DNA of 64,000 bases from Herbaspirillum huttiense (GTDB lineage: Bacteria; Pseudomonadota; Gammaproteobacteria; Burkholderiales; Burkholderiaceae_D): contig NZ_CP037993.1 of NCBI RefSeq assembly GCF_004367745.1, positions 5,394,001 to 5,458,000 on the forward strand. The letters are read 5' to 3'. Below, in pieces: positions 46,803 to 60,487 of the stretch. Within the stretch, counting starts at the first letter, position 1. Every line of letters starts with the position of its first letter. A program made the position numbers and the translations under genes. A model generated the notes under the pieces. The model did not search any database and was not told where the DNA came from. It saw only the letters and a program-made list of their open reading frames with translations.

Positions 46803-48104
46803 TTACTTCGACTGGACGCTGGTGGCCGGGGCAGCGGCGGACTCGCCCGCCTTGTCGGCCTTGTCGGCATCACCGCCCAACGAGGGATCGGCGGCCGCCG
46901 CAGCGGCTTCACGCGCCAGGTCTTTCTGCAGGCTGTCGGTGATGTCGATGGCACGCGGAGTGTCACCGGTACGCACCTTCTGCAAGCCATCGACGATGAG
47001 CTTGTCGCCCTGCTGCAACCCCTTGCTGATCCACCAGTTGTTGCCCACGGCGCGTGCCACGGTCACCAGGCGCTGCTGGACCTTGCCGTCGGCCCCCAGC
47101 ACCAGGGCCGTCGCCGCGCCGGTCTGGTCGCGGCTGACGGCTTTCTGCGGCACCAGCAGCGCGTGGTCATCCACACCTTCTTCCAGCACCGCACGCACAT
47201 ATGCGCCGGGCAGCAGCACGCCATCCGGATTCGGGACCACCGCGCGCAGCGTGATCATGCCGGTGCCGGTATCGACCGAAAGACCGGTGAATTCGAGCTT
47301 GCCCGTGCGCTCATAGGTGGAGCCGTCTTCCAGCAGGATCTTGACCTGGGCGGCATTGTCGCCACTCTTCTTGATCTGGCCGCTGGCCAGTTCGCGGCGC
47401 AGGCGCAGCAGGTCCACGGTGGATTGCGTCACATCGACGTAGATCGGATCGATCTGTTGCACCGTGGTCAGTGCGGTGGTCTGGCTGGCCGTCACCAGCG
47501 CGCCGGGAGTGACGCTGGATTTCTCGATGCGGCCCGAGATGGGCGACAGGATCTTGGTGTATTGCAGGTTGATGGCTGCGGTCTGCACGGCGGCCTTCTG
47601 CACTTCCACGTCGGCCTGGTTCTGGCGCAGCGTGCTCTGGGCGTCGTCGTTGTCCTGCTTGGAGACGGCGTCGATCTTGTTCAGCTCGGCATAACGGTCG
47701 GCCTTCAGCTTGGAGGAGGCCAGCGTGGCCTGTGCCTTCAGCAGGGATGCCTTGGCGCTGTCATAGGCCGCCTGGTAGCTGGCCGGATCGATCTGGTACA
47801 GCGGCTGGCCGGCCTTGACGTTGCTGCCTTCCTTGAAGAGTCGCTTCTGGATGATGCCGCCCACCTGTGGACGGATGTCGGCCGCCAGATAGGCCGTGGT
47901 ACGGCCAGGCAACTCGGTGGTCAGCGCCTGGCGCTGGGCCTTGACGACCACATAGCCGACTTCGGACTGGGCCGCAGGCTTGGGCTGGTCGCCGGATTTG
48001 GAGCAGGCACCAAGGACGGCCACCAGCATCAGCGACAGCACCAGGCGGGCTGCGGTGGAGGGGCTGCGCCCTTGGCGGCGCGGGAGTGAGAGGTTTTCGT
48101 GCAT
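46803..48104 (-). CDS. RND periplasmic adaptor (membrane fusion protein, AcrA/MexA type)
   Basis: 433 residues. A lipobox LGAC follows the signal helix. GRTTAYLAADIRPQVGGIIQ and EGSNVKAGQPLYQIDPASYQ form the lipoyl region, an alpha-hairpin follows, and IYVDVTQSTVDLLRLRRELA and AVSRDQTGAATALVL lie in the beta-barrel and membrane-proximal parts. The C-terminus is Ala/Asp/Lys-rich. The frame extends upstream, but the ATG at 48104 directly precedes the signal. It is the first gene of the operon, divergent from a two-component system. Confidence 0.93.
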   Translation of the reverse strand: MHENLSLPRRQGRSPSTAARLVLSLMLVAVLGACSKSGDQPKPAAQSEVGYVVVKAQRQALTTELPGRTTAYLAADIRPQVGGIIQKRLFKEGSNVKAGQPLYQIDPASYQAAYDSAKASLLKAQATLASSKLKADRYAELNKIDAVSKQDNDDAQSTLRQNQADVEVQKAAVQTAAINLQYTKILSPISGRIEKSSVTPGALVTASQTTALTTVQQIDPIYVDVTQSTVDLLRLRRELASGQIKKSGDNAAQVKILLEDGSTYERTGKLEFTGLSVDTGTGMITLRAVVPNPDGVLLPGAYVRAVLEEGVDDHALLVPQKAVSRDQTGAATALVLGADGKVQQRLVTVARAVGNNWWISKGLQQGDKLIVDGLQKVRTGDTPRAIDITDSLQKDLAREAAAAAADPSLGGDADKADKAGESAAAPATSVQSK

Positions 48105-48330
48105 GATCGGGTGGCTTTCTGCCCGTCCGCCAGCCGCCATGGGCGCGGGTTCCGGGCGCAATGAGCTATCGGACCTGCGATTATGGAAAACAAATGTGAG
48201 GGAAAAATGAGCAAGTGCGACGGCATGTCCGTCCTGCAACATCGCGCATGACATCGGCAACTCGTGCGCCACCGCCGGCCGGGTTCTTGATAAGCTCTGG
48301 CCTGATTCCACCGACCGCCTGCTGCATCCC

Positions 48331-49785
48331 ATGTCCATCGCCCACTCGATCGCCGAGCTGACCGACCGCTTCTTCTATCGCGCCAACATTCGCCTGAAGC
48401 TCTTCTATGCGATGCTGGCCCTGATCGTGGCGGTGATTGCGGCCATCAATGGCGCGGGGCATTACATCTTCAACCGCGACTTCCTCGGCTATCTCAACGA
48501 GCAGGCCCAGCAGCGCATGGAAGACATGGTGCCGCGCCTGGAACAGGCTTATCGCGAGCACGGCAATTGGGAATTCCTGCGCGACAATCCGCGCGCCTGG
48601 TTCGAATTGATGAAGCCGGCCATCGTCGAACACAGCGGTGCGGTCCGCACTTCCGGCCCGACCTTCACCCCCTCCGACCTCACCGGCGCGACCCTGCGTT
48701 TCTCGCTGCTCGATGCGCGCCGCCAATTGGTGATCGGCTATCCGGATGTCGGTCCCGATGCGCGCCTGAGCCCGCTGATGCAGGATGACGTGATCGTCGG
48801 CTGGGTGGCGCAGACGCCCTTCGAGAGCGTGATCGGCTCCATCGACCTGCGGTTCCAGCAAAGCCAGTTCCTGGCGCAGATCATCATTGCGGTGGTGGCC
48901 GTGATGCTGGCGGCGTTCCTGGTGGTGCGCATCTCGGGTGTACTGACCCGTCCGTTGACGCGTGTAGCCCGCGCCACGCACCGCCTGGCGGGCGGCGATT
49001 ATGCGATCCGGGTGGAAGTGGAATCGGGCGACGAAGTAGGCATGCTGGCGCAGGACTTCAACCAGCTGGCCATGACGCTGGAGCGCAACGAGAAACTGCG
49101 GCGCGAATTCATGGCCGATGTCTCGCATGAATTGCGCACCCCCTTGGGCATCCTCAACGGCCAATTGGAAGCCCTGGAAGATGGCGTACTGCAGCCCGAC
49201 GCGCAGACGCTGCGCTCGCTCAAGAGCGAGGTGGAACATCTCAACAAGCTGGTCGGCGATCTCTACGATCTGTCACTGGCCGATGCCGGTGCCCTTACCT
49301 ATCGCCGCACCGACATCGACCTGGCACCGCTGCTGCGCGACAGTGCGGCGATCTATGCCGAGCGTTTCAGCCAGCGCGGCATGACGCTGACCTGCAGTCT
49401 GCCTGCCACCATGCCGGTGCATGCCGATGCGGCGCGCCTGCAGCAACTGTTGAACAACCTGTTCGAAAACAGCTTGCGCTATACCGACAGCGGCGGCCGT
49501 CTGCAGGTGCATGCGCAACTGCTGCAACAGCACTGGCACCTGGTCTTCGATGACAGCGAACCGGGTGTGCCTCCTGAAGTCATGGCGCGCCTCTTTGATC
49601 GCTTCTTCCGGGTCGAGGCCTCGCGCAACCGCGCCAGCGGCGGTGCCGGGCTGGGGCTGGCGATCTGCCGCCGCATCGTCGATGCGCATCAGGGGACCAT
49701 CGGTGCCACCGCCTCACCCTTGGGCGGACTACGGGTCTCGGTGGTGTTGCCGGCCCGCGCAGAAGATGAGGAAGACCGCGCATGA
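48331..49785 (+). CDS. Sensor histidine kinase, BaeS-like
   Basis: 484 residues: helix 1 ([16 protein letters not shown]), a periplasmic sensor of about 130 residues, helix 2 ([19 protein letters not shown]), HAMP, then the kinase core. H-box [20 protein letters not shown]-box [18 protein letters not shown]-box [18 protein letters not shown]. Envelope-stress kinases of this type switch on adjacent RND pumps. The stop overlaps the regulator start by four bases (ATGA). Confidence 0.92.
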   Translation: MSIAHSIAELTDRFFYRANIRLKLFYAMLALIVAVIAAINGAGHYIFNRDFLGYLNEQAQQRMEDMVPRLEQAYREHGNWEFLRDNPRAWFELMKPAIVEHSGAVRTSGPTFTPSDLTGATLRFSLLDARRQLVIGYPDVGPDARLSPLMQDDVIVGWVAQTPFESVIGSIDLRFQQSQFLAQIIIAVVAVMLAAFLVVRISGVLTRPLTRVARATHRLAGGDYAIRVEVESGDEVGMLAQDFNQLAMTLERNEKLRREFMADVSHELRTPLGILNGQLEALEDGVLQPDAQTLRSLKSEVEHLNKLVGDLYDLSLADAGALTYRRTDIDLAPLLRDSAAIYAERFSQRGMTLTCSLPATMPVHADAARLQQLLNNLFENSLRYTDSGGRLQVHAQLLQQHWHLVFDDSEPGVPPEVMARLFDRFFRVEASRNRASGGAGLGLAICRRIVDAHQGTIGATASPLGGLRVSVVLPARAEDEEDRA

Positions 49786-50525
49786 ACGAATCCACGGACG
49801 ATTTCCGCTTCGCGCCGCCCGAGCGGGCCGACATCCTCATCGTCGAGGATGAACCGAAGCTGGCTGAACTGCTGCAGAAATACCTGGCGGTGGCCGGCTA
49901 TACCTCGCGCCATGTGGCACGCGGGGATGCGGCGCTGGATGCAGTCCGCGCACAGCGGCCGGACCTGATCCTGCTGGACATCATGTTGCCGGGGATGGAT
50001 GGGTGGGAAATCTGCCGCCAGTTGCGCACCTTCTCGGACGTGCCGGTACTGATGCTGACGGCGCGCGCCGAGGAAGAAGACCGTCTGCGCGGACTGGAGC
50101 TGGGGGCCGATGACTACATCGGCAAGACCCCGTTTTCGCCACGCGAGATCGTGGCGCGGGTCAAGTCCATGCTCAGGCGCAATGCCTCGGTGCAGCGTTC
50201 AGTACAAGCGGATCCGCTGCCGCAGAGCAACTCGCCGCTGGTCATCGACGAGACCCGCCATCAAGCCAGCGTGCGCGGCGAGCCGCTCAACCTGACGCCA
50301 CTGGAACTGCGCCTGCTCAAGACGTTCGCGGCCGCACCGGGCCAGGTGTTTTCGCGGGAACAGCTGCTCAACCACCTGCACGATGATGACCGCTCGGTCA
50401 CCGATCGCGCCATCGATACCCACATCAAGAACTTGCGCCGCAAGCTCGAACCCTGCTTCCCCGGACACAATGCCATCCAGGCGGTGTATGGCGTGGGTTA
50501 TTGCTTCGAGTTGCCACCGGAATGA
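49782..50525 (+). CDS. OmpR-family response regulator, BaeR-like, with altered K-P switch
   Basis: 247 residues. Receiver domain with acidic pocket VEDEP and phosphorylated D66 in [15 protein letters not shown]; winged-helix effector domain with [36 protein letters not shown] and [11 protein letters not shown]. In the beta5 loop, where family members have K-P next to each other, this protein reads [13 protein letters not shown]: Lys115 and Pro117 are split by Thr116. It should control the divergent efflux operon together with the kinase. Confidence 0.92.
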   Translation: MNESTDDFRFAPPERADILIVEDEPKLAELLQKYLAVAGYTSRHVARGDAALDAVRAQRPDLILLDIMLPGMDGWEICRQLRTFSDVPVLMLTARAEEEDRLRGLELGADDYIGKTPFSPREIVARVKSMLRRNASVQRSVQADPLPQSNSPLVIDETRHQASVRGEPLNLTPLELRLLKTFAAAPGQVFSREQLLNHLHDDDRSVTDRAIDTHIKNLRRKLEPCFPGHNAIQAVYGVGYCFELPPE

Positions 50526-50534
50526 AAGACATCC

Positions 50535-50565
50535 TTCCATTCATTCCAGATTGGAATGAATGGAA
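50535..50565. repeat. Perfect 14-bp inverted repeat downstream of the response regulator
   Basis: TTCCATTCATTCCA (50535-50548), GAT, TGGAATGAATGGAA (50552-50565). There is no T run; it is followed by direct repeats of GGCATATAT within 50571-50600. It may act as a transcript-end stabiliser or bidirectional terminator between the regulator and the chemoreceptor. Confidence 0.5.
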
Positions 50566-50661
50566 TATGTGGCATATATCGCATGTATGGCATATATGGA
50601 TGGCGTAACCGCGAATTACGTGGGGCAAAACCCGCTTGAAGCACGTCCCGCCGAACCAGAC

Positions 50662-52212
50662 TCAACGCTGGATCTTGAACACACTCACCACCTGTGACAA
50701 GCGTCCCGCCTGATCCTGCAAGGACTGCGCGGCGGCGGCGGCTTCTTCGACCAGCGCCGCATTCTGCTGGGTCACCTCATCCATCTGGGTGATGGCGCGA
50801 TTGATTTCCTCGATGCCGGTGCTCTGCTCGCTGCTGGCTGCGCTGATCTCGGCCACCACATCGGTGACGCGCTTGACGCTGGCCACCACCTCGCTCATCG
50901 TGGCACCCGCGCGTTCGACCAGCTGGCTGCCGGCACCGACCTTCTGTACCGAGTCGTCGATGAGCTGCTTGATCTCCTTGGCGGCAGAAGCCGAACGCTG
51001 TGCCAGCGAACGCACTTCGGAAGCCACCACCGCGAAGCCGCGGCCCTGCTCGCCGGCACGCGCCGCTTCCACGGCCGCATTCAAGGCGAGAATGTTGGTC
51101 TGGAAGGCGATGCCGTCAATCACCGTGATGATGTCGGCAATGCGGTTCGAGCTTTCGGTAATGCCTTCCATGGTCTGCACCACCTGCCCCACCACTTCGC
51201 CGCCCTGGCTGGCCACGTCGGAGGCCGATGCAGCGAGCTGGTTGGCCTGGCGGGCATTGTCGGCGTTCTGCTTGACGGTGGCCGTCAGTTCTTCCATGGC
51301 CGAGGCGGTTTCTTCCAGTGAACCGGCCTGCTCTTCGGTGCGCGAGGACAGGTCGAGGTTGCCGGTTGCGATTTCCTGCGAAGCCGTGGTGATGGCATCG
51401 GTGCCGTAGCGCACTTCGCTGACGATCTTGTTCAGGCTGTCGTTCATGGCGCGCAGGGAATGCATCAGCATGCCGGTTTCATCCTTGCTGTCGGAACGGA
51501 TGTCTACCGTCAGGTCGCCCTGCGCCACGCGCTCGGCCACGCTCACCGCCTCATTGAGCGGACGCGAGACCGCACGTGCCACCGCCAGCGCCAGCCCGAA
51601 AGCGATCACCACGATGGCGGCCAGCAGGCCGATGATCCAGGCGCGCGCCGAGTTGAAGACATCGCTGGCGGTCTGGTCCGAACGCATGCTGCCGGCGTCG
51701 TTGATCTTGATGATCTCGTCCATGTTTTCCAGCATGCTGCGGAAGGTCTTGTTGGAATCCCCCTTGAAGATCGCGCGCGCTTCCTCTTCCTTGCCGGCAC
51801 CGGAAATCTCGGCGAGCTTCTTGTCGATCTCCAGATAGGCAGCGAAGCTCTTGGAGAACTTCTCGTAGGCGAGCTTTTCTTCCGATTCCGAAATCTGGGC
51901 TTCGTAAGTGGCACGCTGTTTGGCCAGGATATCCAGGCGCGACTTGATGGCCTTGAGCGCATCTTCACGCTCGGCGGGGGTGGCCGCCGTGATCATCTGC
52001 AATTCGGAAATGCGCATGCGCGGCAGTGAAGCCTGGATCGACTGCGCCGCCTTGATCGTGGGCAGCCAGTTGGTGGCCATGTCGGTGGAGGCCTGGTTCA
52101 CCGCCTTCAATTCGCGGATCGCGAAGATGCCCAGGATGACCGTCAGGATGATGACGGCCGCAAAGGAAAGAATGAGCTTCTTGGCGATCTTCAGATTGTT
52201 GAACCAGTTCAT
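50662..52212 (-). CDS. Methyl-accepting chemotaxis protein
   Basis: 516 residues, Tar/Tsr-like topology: helix 1 ([20 protein letters not shown]), a four-helix-bundle periplasmic sensor, helix 2 ([19 protein letters not shown]), HAMP and a long coiled-coil signalling domain. The tip [20 protein letters not shown] is the CheW/CheA contact. The end (VSVFKIQR) lacks the NWETF-like CheR/CheB tether. The ligand is unknown. It is a single-gene unit. Confidence 0.95.
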   Translation of the reverse strand: MNWFNNLKIAKKLILSFAAVIILTVILGIFAIRELKAVNQASTDMATNWLPTIKAAQSIQASLPRMRISELQMITAATPAEREDALKAIKSRLDILAKQRATYEAQISESEEKLAYEKFSKSFAAYLEIDKKLAEISGAGKEEEARAIFKGDSNKTFRSMLENMDEIIKINDAGSMRSDQTASDVFNSARAWIIGLLAAIVVIAFGLALAVARAVSRPLNEAVSVAERVAQGDLTVDIRSDSKDETGMLMHSLRAMNDSLNKIVSEVRYGTDAITTASQEIATGNLDLSSRTEEQAGSLEETASAMEELTATVKQNADNARQANQLAASASDVASQGGEVVGQVVQTMEGITESSNRIADIITVIDGIAFQTNILALNAAVEAARAGEQGRGFAVVASEVRSLAQRSASAAKEIKQLIDDSVQKVGAGSQLVERAGATMSEVVASVKRVTDVVAEISAASSEQSTGIEEINRAITQMDEVTQQNAALVEEAAAAAQSLQDQAGRLSQVVSVFKIQR

Positions 52213-52391
52213 GTCTGCCTCGTTATTTCGCTTGTGATGGATTTCACCAGCGATTCTAGGCAGCTCAGGAAGCGGCCATAACGCTGATTACACGGGCGTT
52301 TACGGGGCAATTGCCCGCTTCCTCCCTGAAGCTGACAAGCGCGACAGGAAGTATGTCAACTATCGTGCAAACTGGTCAGGCCACCTGATCA

Positions 52392-53876
52392 CTACTTCTC
52401 TGCAAACGATAATGTTTTTGATTGCACAAGAGGCGTTTCCTCACGGCGGGCATGCCAGTCTCCACCCAGGGCCTTGATCAGAAACACTGACACCAGCAGC
52501 CGCTGTCCCATCAACTGCGCCGCCTGGCGCTCGCTGTTGAGCAGGGCCTGCTGGGCGGTGATGACATCCAGATAAGGCGTGGCACCGCCCTCATAACGGC
52601 TGGTGGCGATATCCAGCACGCGGCGGGCACTGGCGATGGCCGATTGCGATTGCCGCCAGGCGCGGTCCAGTGAAGCAATACCGGTGATGCCATCTTCCAC
52701 TTCCTGCATCGCGGTCAGCACGGTGCGGCGATAGGTCGCCACGGTGGCGTTGTAGCCGGCTTGGGTAAAATCCACACCGGCGCGCAGGCGGCCGGCATCG
52801 AACAAACTTTGCGAGGCCGACACCCCCAGTGACCACAGCACGCTGGGTGCGTTGAAGAGCGTGGCCCAGTTGCGGCTGTCCACGCCATAACCGGGCTGCA
52901 GCATGAAGCTGGGGTAGAAGGCTGCGCTGGCCACGCCGATCTGGGCATTGGCCGCGGCCATCGAACGTTCGGCTGCCGCCACATCGGGACGACGCTCCAG
53001 CACGTCCGACGGGATGCCCAGCGGAATCTCCGGCAGCGCAATGGGCGCCAGCGAAGGAGGCAGGCTGAAGGCCGGTGCCGGGGTGCCGGTCAGCGTGGCG
53101 ATGGCGTGCTCGTATTGCGCCCGCTGCCGGCCCAGCAGATCCACCTGGGTCAGCGTGTTGTCCAGCAGGGCTTGCTGCTGGGCCACGTCCAGCCCCGAGG
53201 TAGCCCCCAGATCGTGGCGCGCGGTGGCCAGTTCCAGCGCCTTGCGCTGCAGTTCGATGGCACGCCGGACCACGTCCAGCTCGATGTCCAGCTCGCGCAG
53301 GTTGAAGTAATTGCTGGCCAGTTCTGCGGTCAGCAGCAGGCGGGTGTTTTCCAGATCCGCCGCCGATTGCTGGGCCGAGGCCGTGGCCGCTTCCACTGAA
53401 CGGCGCACGCGCCCGAAGAAATCCAGTTCGTAACTGACATTCAAACCCAGCGCGAAATCGTTTTGTACGGTCGCGAAGTTGGGCGAGTTGTAGTTGGTCA
53501 GCGGCCGGTTGGCCGAGATGCGGGCGCGCGCCGCACGTGTATTGATGCCGACCTGCGGGGCTTGCGCCGCGCCCGCCACATCGAGCTGCGCACGCGCCTG
53601 GGCCAGCCGAGCAGTGGCGATGGCCAGCGTCTGGTTGCCGGCCAGGGCCTGCTGCTGCAGGGCGTTCAGTTGCGCATCGTTGAAGCGCTCCCACCAGGGC
53701 CCGCGCGGGGCGGCGTCCTGCGGCTGCATGGCGCGCCACGGGGCTTCCGGGGTCCAGGCGGCGGGCATGTCGACCTGCGGCCGCACGTAGTCGGGACCGC
53801 TGGCGCAGGCGGCCAGCAGCAGGGCGCTGGCCAGGGCCAAGGCTGGAGCGATGCTGTGGCGGCGCGGCAGGCTCAT
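52392..53876 (-). CDS. RND efflux outer-membrane lipoprotein (NodT family), second system
   Basis: 494 residues. Lipobox LAAC followed by ASGPDYVRPQVDMPAAW; repeated OEP segments include ALAGNQTLAIATARLAQARA and RPDVAAAERSMAAANAQIGV. Its ATG overlaps the stop of the adaptor gene by four bases. A charged tail (HARREETPLVQSKTLSFAEK) ends the protein. Confidence 0.93.
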   Translation of the reverse strand: MSLPRRHSIAPALALASALLLAACASGPDYVRPQVDMPAAWTPEAPWRAMQPQDAAPRGPWWERFNDAQLNALQQQALAGNQTLAIATARLAQARAQLDVAGAAQAPQVGINTRAARARISANRPLTNYNSPNFATVQNDFALGLNVSYELDFFGRVRRSVEAATASAQQSAADLENTRLLLTAELASNYFNLRELDIELDVVRRAIELQRKALELATARHDLGATSGLDVAQQQALLDNTLTQVDLLGRQRAQYEHAIATLTGTPAPAFSLPPSLAPIALPEIPLGIPSDVLERRPDVAAAERSMAAANAQIGVASAAFYPSFMLQPGYGVDSRNWATLFNAPSVLWSLGVSASQSLFDAGRLRAGVDFTQAGYNATVATYRRTVLTAMQEVEDGITGIASLDRAWRQSQSAIASARRVLDIATSRYEGGATPYLDVITAQQALLNSERQAAQLMGQRLLVSVFLIKALGGDWHARREETPLVQSKTLSFAEK

Positions 53877-55096
53877 GAGGCGGCCTTCTTGTCGGCGGCC
53901 TTGTCCTTGGGCTGGTCCAGTGTGGGCTCGACCTGATCACCTTCAGCCAGCGAATCGGAAGGATTGAGGATCAGCTTTTCATCGCCCTTCAAGCCCTCCA
54001 GCACTTCCACCGTCAGGCCGAAATTGCGGCCCAGCCTGACCTTCTTCAGGCGCACCTTGTTCTGTTCATCCACCGCCGCCACCAGCGAGCCATCACGTCG
54101 GAACATCAGCGTATCGGCCGCGACCAGCAGCGTGCCGCTGGGCTTCAACGGCAGCTCCACCTGCACGAAGGCACCGGGCAGCAGCGCGTTGTCGGCATTG
54201 GAGAGCGTGACCTCGATCTGCATCGAGCGCGTGGCCGCATCGATGGAGCCAGCGGTGCGTGCCACTTTGCCCTCGAACTTGCATCCGCGCAGTTCGGACT
54301 GGGTCACCGTCACCTGCTGGCCCGGCTTGACCAGGTTGGCATAGGCCTGCGGCACGTTGACGTAGACCCGCAGCGGATCGGTCTGCGACAGCACGAACAA
54401 TGCGCGGCCCGCGCCCGGGTCGATCAGGTCGCCCACATCCACGTTGCGGCGCGTGATGATGCCCGAGAACGGCGCCACGATGCGCTTGAAACCTTCCACC
54501 TGGCGCAGCCGCTCGACGTTGGCGTCGGCCGCCGCCAGGTTGGAACTGGCCTGGGCAAAGGCGCTGCGGCGTTCATCGAGTTCCTGCTGGGAGACCGCGT
54601 CCTTCTTGCGCAGGGCTTCCCAGCGTGCCATCGAACTCCGGGCCAGCTCCATGCTGGAGGCGGCCTGCTGGCGTGCGGCCAGGGCTTGCGACAGTTGCTG
54701 GTCGATTTCCGGCGTATCGAGTTCAGCCAGCAGTTCGCCCTTCTTCACTTCCGATCCGATGTCCTTGGTCCAGCGCTTGAGATAGCCGCCCGAGCGGGCC
54801 GAGATGGGCGACTGCACGAAGCCCTGCAGGCTGCCCGGCAAGGCCAGCGTCTGGCCCTCGGCGCTGCTGCGGGCCGGTGCCACCCGCACGAAGATCTTGG
54901 CGCGTTCAGCGGTACCGGCCTCCAGCGCACGGGCGTTGGCAGCGCGGCTCACGAGGGTGCGCGCAGCACCGGCGGCCAGCAATACCAGCACCACGACCAG
55001 CACCAGCCGGGCGCGCTTCATCATCTGCTGGCGCTGTTGCGGCTCGCCCTCGCCCAGAGGGTGGATGCCGAGTTCGGAATGACGGTCATGCGACAT
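53873..55096 (-). CDS. RND periplasmic adaptor, second system
   Basis: 407 residues. Anchored by an N-terminal helix (LVLVVVLVLLAAGAA) rather than a lipobox, after an unusually long 30-residue cytoplasmic leader. The lipoyl halves are SPISARSGGYLKRWTKDIGS and IVAPFSGIITRRNVDVGDLI; the hairpin helices lie between. The C-terminus is Lys/Asp-rich. It lies 3 bp after the permease stop. The sequence is closer to HlyD/CzcB-like adaptors of unassigned specificity than to AcrA. Confidence 0.92.
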   Translation of the reverse strand: MSHDRHSELGIHPLGEGEPQQRQQMMKRARLVLVVVLVLLAAGAARTLVSRAANARALEAGTAERAKIFVRVAPARSSAEGQTLALPGSLQGFVQSPISARSGGYLKRWTKDIGSEVKKGELLAELDTPEIDQQLSQALAARQQAASSMELARSSMARWEALRKKDAVSQQELDERRSAFAQASSNLAAADANVERLRQVEGFKRIVAPFSGIITRRNVDVGDLIDPGAGRALFVLSQTDPLRVYVNVPQAYANLVKPGQQVTVTQSELRGCKFEGKVARTAGSIDAATRSMQIEVTLSNADNALLPGAFVQVELPLKPSGTLLVAADTLMFRRDGSLVAAVDEQNKVRLKKVRLGRNFGLTVEVLEGLKGDEKLILNPSDSLAEGDQVEPTLDQPKDKAADKKAAS

Positions 55097-55099
55097 GGT

Positions 55100-58288
<3,189 letters not shown>

Positions 58289-58570
58289 GAACTGCTATCC
58301 CTGTGAAACGGGCAGGCCGGACCAGGCGCGCTGTGGCTCACCCATGCCCGCAGCCGGCATCCCGTGCGATGCCTGCCGTCCTCTCCCGCGATGCTGTATT
58401 TCGTCTTGCGCGGCGTGGCGTGCTTCCCCGGTGCCCCAACCGCGTTCCCTGAATTGCGCCGTCCTGTTCCCTGTCCTGCGGCCCCGATGTTGTTCTTTTG
58501 GGGCCGTGCGGCGTGGCTATTGTAACGGCCTCGCAAGCCGCGTGCAGAGGGCGTTGCGACAAATCGCTTT

Positions 58571-58586
58571 CTGACAGAAATGTCAG
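58571..58586. promoter_or_regulatory. Inverted repeat in the divergent RND2/MpaB intergenic region
   Basis: CTGACA-GAAA-TGTCAG, extended by flanking TTT/CGAAA near-symmetry. It lies in the 410-bp gap between the second RND operon and the MpaB-type gene, so it could be an operator for either. No local regulator gene is adjacent. Confidence 0.35.
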
Positions 58587-58698
58587 CGAAACGCTTCTCG
58601 CGGGCTGCAAACTGAACCGGAAAAATGTCCACATGACGGCCCCGGCAGGAATACTGTCGCTATGGCACACTGCCCTTCCCTTCCGCTTTTTCTGCATC

Positions 58699-59577
58699 AT
58701 GGAATTCCTGCGCCAGCGCATCGAAGCCAATGTCCTCGCCATCAGCCGCGGCCCCGGCAGTGCCGATTTCCTGCAGCCCCCGGGCGACCCCGGCCTGTTC
58801 GGACCGGACTCGGCGGCATGGCAGGTCCATAGCGATTTCACCGCCATGCTCACCGGCGGCGTCGCGGCACTGCTGCTGCAGATGCTGCATCCCCTGCCGC
58901 TGGCAGGCGTCTGGGACCACTCCAACTTCCAGGCCGACATGCTGGGCCGCCTGCGCCGCACCGCCCAGTTCGTGGCCGGTACCACCTTCGGCAGCCGGGC
59001 GGACGCCGAGCGGCTGATCGCCCGCGTCAAACAGATTCATCTTGGCGTCACCGGCGTGGCACCCGACGGCCGACCTTATGCGGCCAGCGATCCGGACCTG
59101 CTCACCTGGGTCCACGTGGCCGAGGTGCATTGCTTCCTGCAGGGGTACCTGCGGTATCGCCGGCCGGATTTTCCGGCGGCGCGCCAGGATCAGTATCTCG
59201 ATGAGATTGCCTGCGTGGCGGAAGCGCTTGGCGCACGCGAGGTCCCGCGCTCAAGGGCGGCCATCGCCGATTACATCGAACGCATGCGCCCGCAATTGCG
59301 CTGCGACGATCGCACCCGCGCCACCTTGCAACTGGTCTTGAATGCGCCTGCTCCCAATGCGGTAGCGCAACCGTGGACACGGCTGATGATGCGCGGTGGG
59401 GTGGATCTGCTGCCGCCGTGGGCACAGGAGATGCTGGGCGTGACGCCACGCGGACCGCTACGGCGCGAACTGCTGCGGCGCTCGGTATTGCTGGCCGCGC
59501 AGCCGATCCGCTGGGCCATGCGCAATGGCTCCATCCACCTGGCACGCCGGCGCATGGGCTTGCCGCCACAGCCTTGA
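58699..59577 (+). CDS. Oxygenase MpaB family protein (DUF2236)
   Basis: 292 residues, largely helical. It shows the family features DSAAWQVHSDFTAMLTGGVA, LLLQMLHPLPLAGVWDHSNF and PDLLTWVHVAEVHCFLQGYL; conserved His and Asp residues in WDHS and WVHVAEVH are proposed haem or metal ligands in fungal MpaB and in latex-clearing protein relatives. Bacterial members have no assigned substrate. The start is uncertain: MEFLRQRIEANVL at 58699 matches relatives, but a start at 58633 is possible. Confidence 0.82.
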   Translation: MEFLRQRIEANVLAISRGPGSADFLQPPGDPGLFGPDSAAWQVHSDFTAMLTGGVAALLLQMLHPLPLAGVWDHSNFQADMLGRLRRTAQFVAGTTFGSRADAERLIARVKQIHLGVTGVAPDGRPYAASDPDLLTWVHVAEVHCFLQGYLRYRRPDFPAARQDQYLDEIACVAEALGAREVPRSRAAIADYIERMRPQLRCDDRTRATLQLVLNAPAPNAVAQPWTRLMMRGGVDLLPPWAQEMLGVTPRGPLRRELLRRSVLLAAQPIRWAMRNGSIHLARRRMGLPPQP

Positions 59578-59584
59578 CGATCGC

Positions 59585-60487
59585 TCAGGAAAACAGACCC
59601 AGGCTGTCATCGGTGGCGATGGCCACGGCACCGGCCGCCGCTGCTACCGGTGCCAGATCGGTGGCATCGCGCTGACTGCGGCTGCCTGATGCTTCGCTGC
59701 GGCCTTCGGGGCCACTGGTGTCGCCGCTGCCATCGCGGCCGTTATCCCAATCTCCGCTGGCACCGCCGCCATCGAACTGGCCCTGGAAGGCATCCGGATC
59801 GGAATTGCGCTCACTGACGTCGCGGAACAGGCTCACGCCCTGGCTGGACGTGGTGAAGCTGAACAGGGCGGCATTGTCTTCGTCATCGCGGCGCTGCGCG
59901 CGGCGTCGTGTCACCGGCTGTACCGCCCGCAGTTGTGCCAGCAACGCGCGCAGCTGGAGCCAGCGCGCTTCCTCCAGGCCGCTGCCGCTGTGCAGCGATT
60001 GCCGGATCAGCTGCACCAGCGCCACCAGCGCACGGGACGCGCTCAGCAATGCGCGCCGCTCCTGATCCAGGCGATCCAGCTCGGCGCGCAAGGCGGCAAG
60101 CTGCCCATGGCGCTGGCGGTCGATGTGGCGGGTCAGGCGCACACGCATCAGGGCCAGCGCCTCGCGATAGGCGGGACCGGCCAGCCACGCCATCCAGCCG
60201 AACCACATGCAGCGGCGCTGATGGCGGGCGAAGCTGTCGAGGATGAGTTCATCGACGAAATCGGGCACTTCCCGCTGCAGGCGCGCCAGCGTGGAGCGCG
60301 AGATGGCGGGCAGCAATTGTTTTTCCACCAGCCGGATGCGATAGCGGCGGCGCTGGCGATCGGCGATCTCGATATCGCGCCGGATCTTCTTCAGACGCGG
60401 ACTGAGTGCGCTGTCAGCCTGTTCGAGAAGCGGCAGGGCTGCGCGCAATTCGGCACGCTGGGCGTCGGTCAAGGGAGGAATGCTCAT
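59585..60487 (-). CDS. Hypothetical protein coupled to a glycosyltransferase-like gene
   Basis: 300 residues, not recognised. The first 190 residues are helical and very Arg/Leu-rich (IADRQRRRYRIRLVEKQLL, ERRALLSASRALVALVQLI), probably coiled coil, with one hydrophobic patch (MWFGWMAWLAGPAY). From about 205 it becomes a low-complexity Gly/Ser/Asp tail (GGGASGDWDNGRDGSGDTSG) and ends in an Ala-rich segment. No signal peptide. The ATG at 60487 overlaps the upstream gene by four bases. Confidence 0.65.
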   Translation of the reverse strand: MSIPPLTDAQRAELRAALPLLEQADSALSPRLKKIRRDIEIADRQRRRYRIRLVEKQLLPAISRSTLARLQREVPDFVDELILDSFARHQRRCMWFGWMAWLAGPAYREALALMRVRLTRHIDRQRHGQLAALRAELDRLDQERRALLSASRALVALVQLIRQSLHSGSGLEEARWLQLRALLAQLRAVQPVTRRRAQRRDDEDNAALFSFTTSSQGVSLFRDVSERNSDPDAFQGQFDGGGASGDWDNGRDGSGDTSGPEGRSEASGSRSQRDATDLAPVAAAAGAVAIATDDSLGLFS

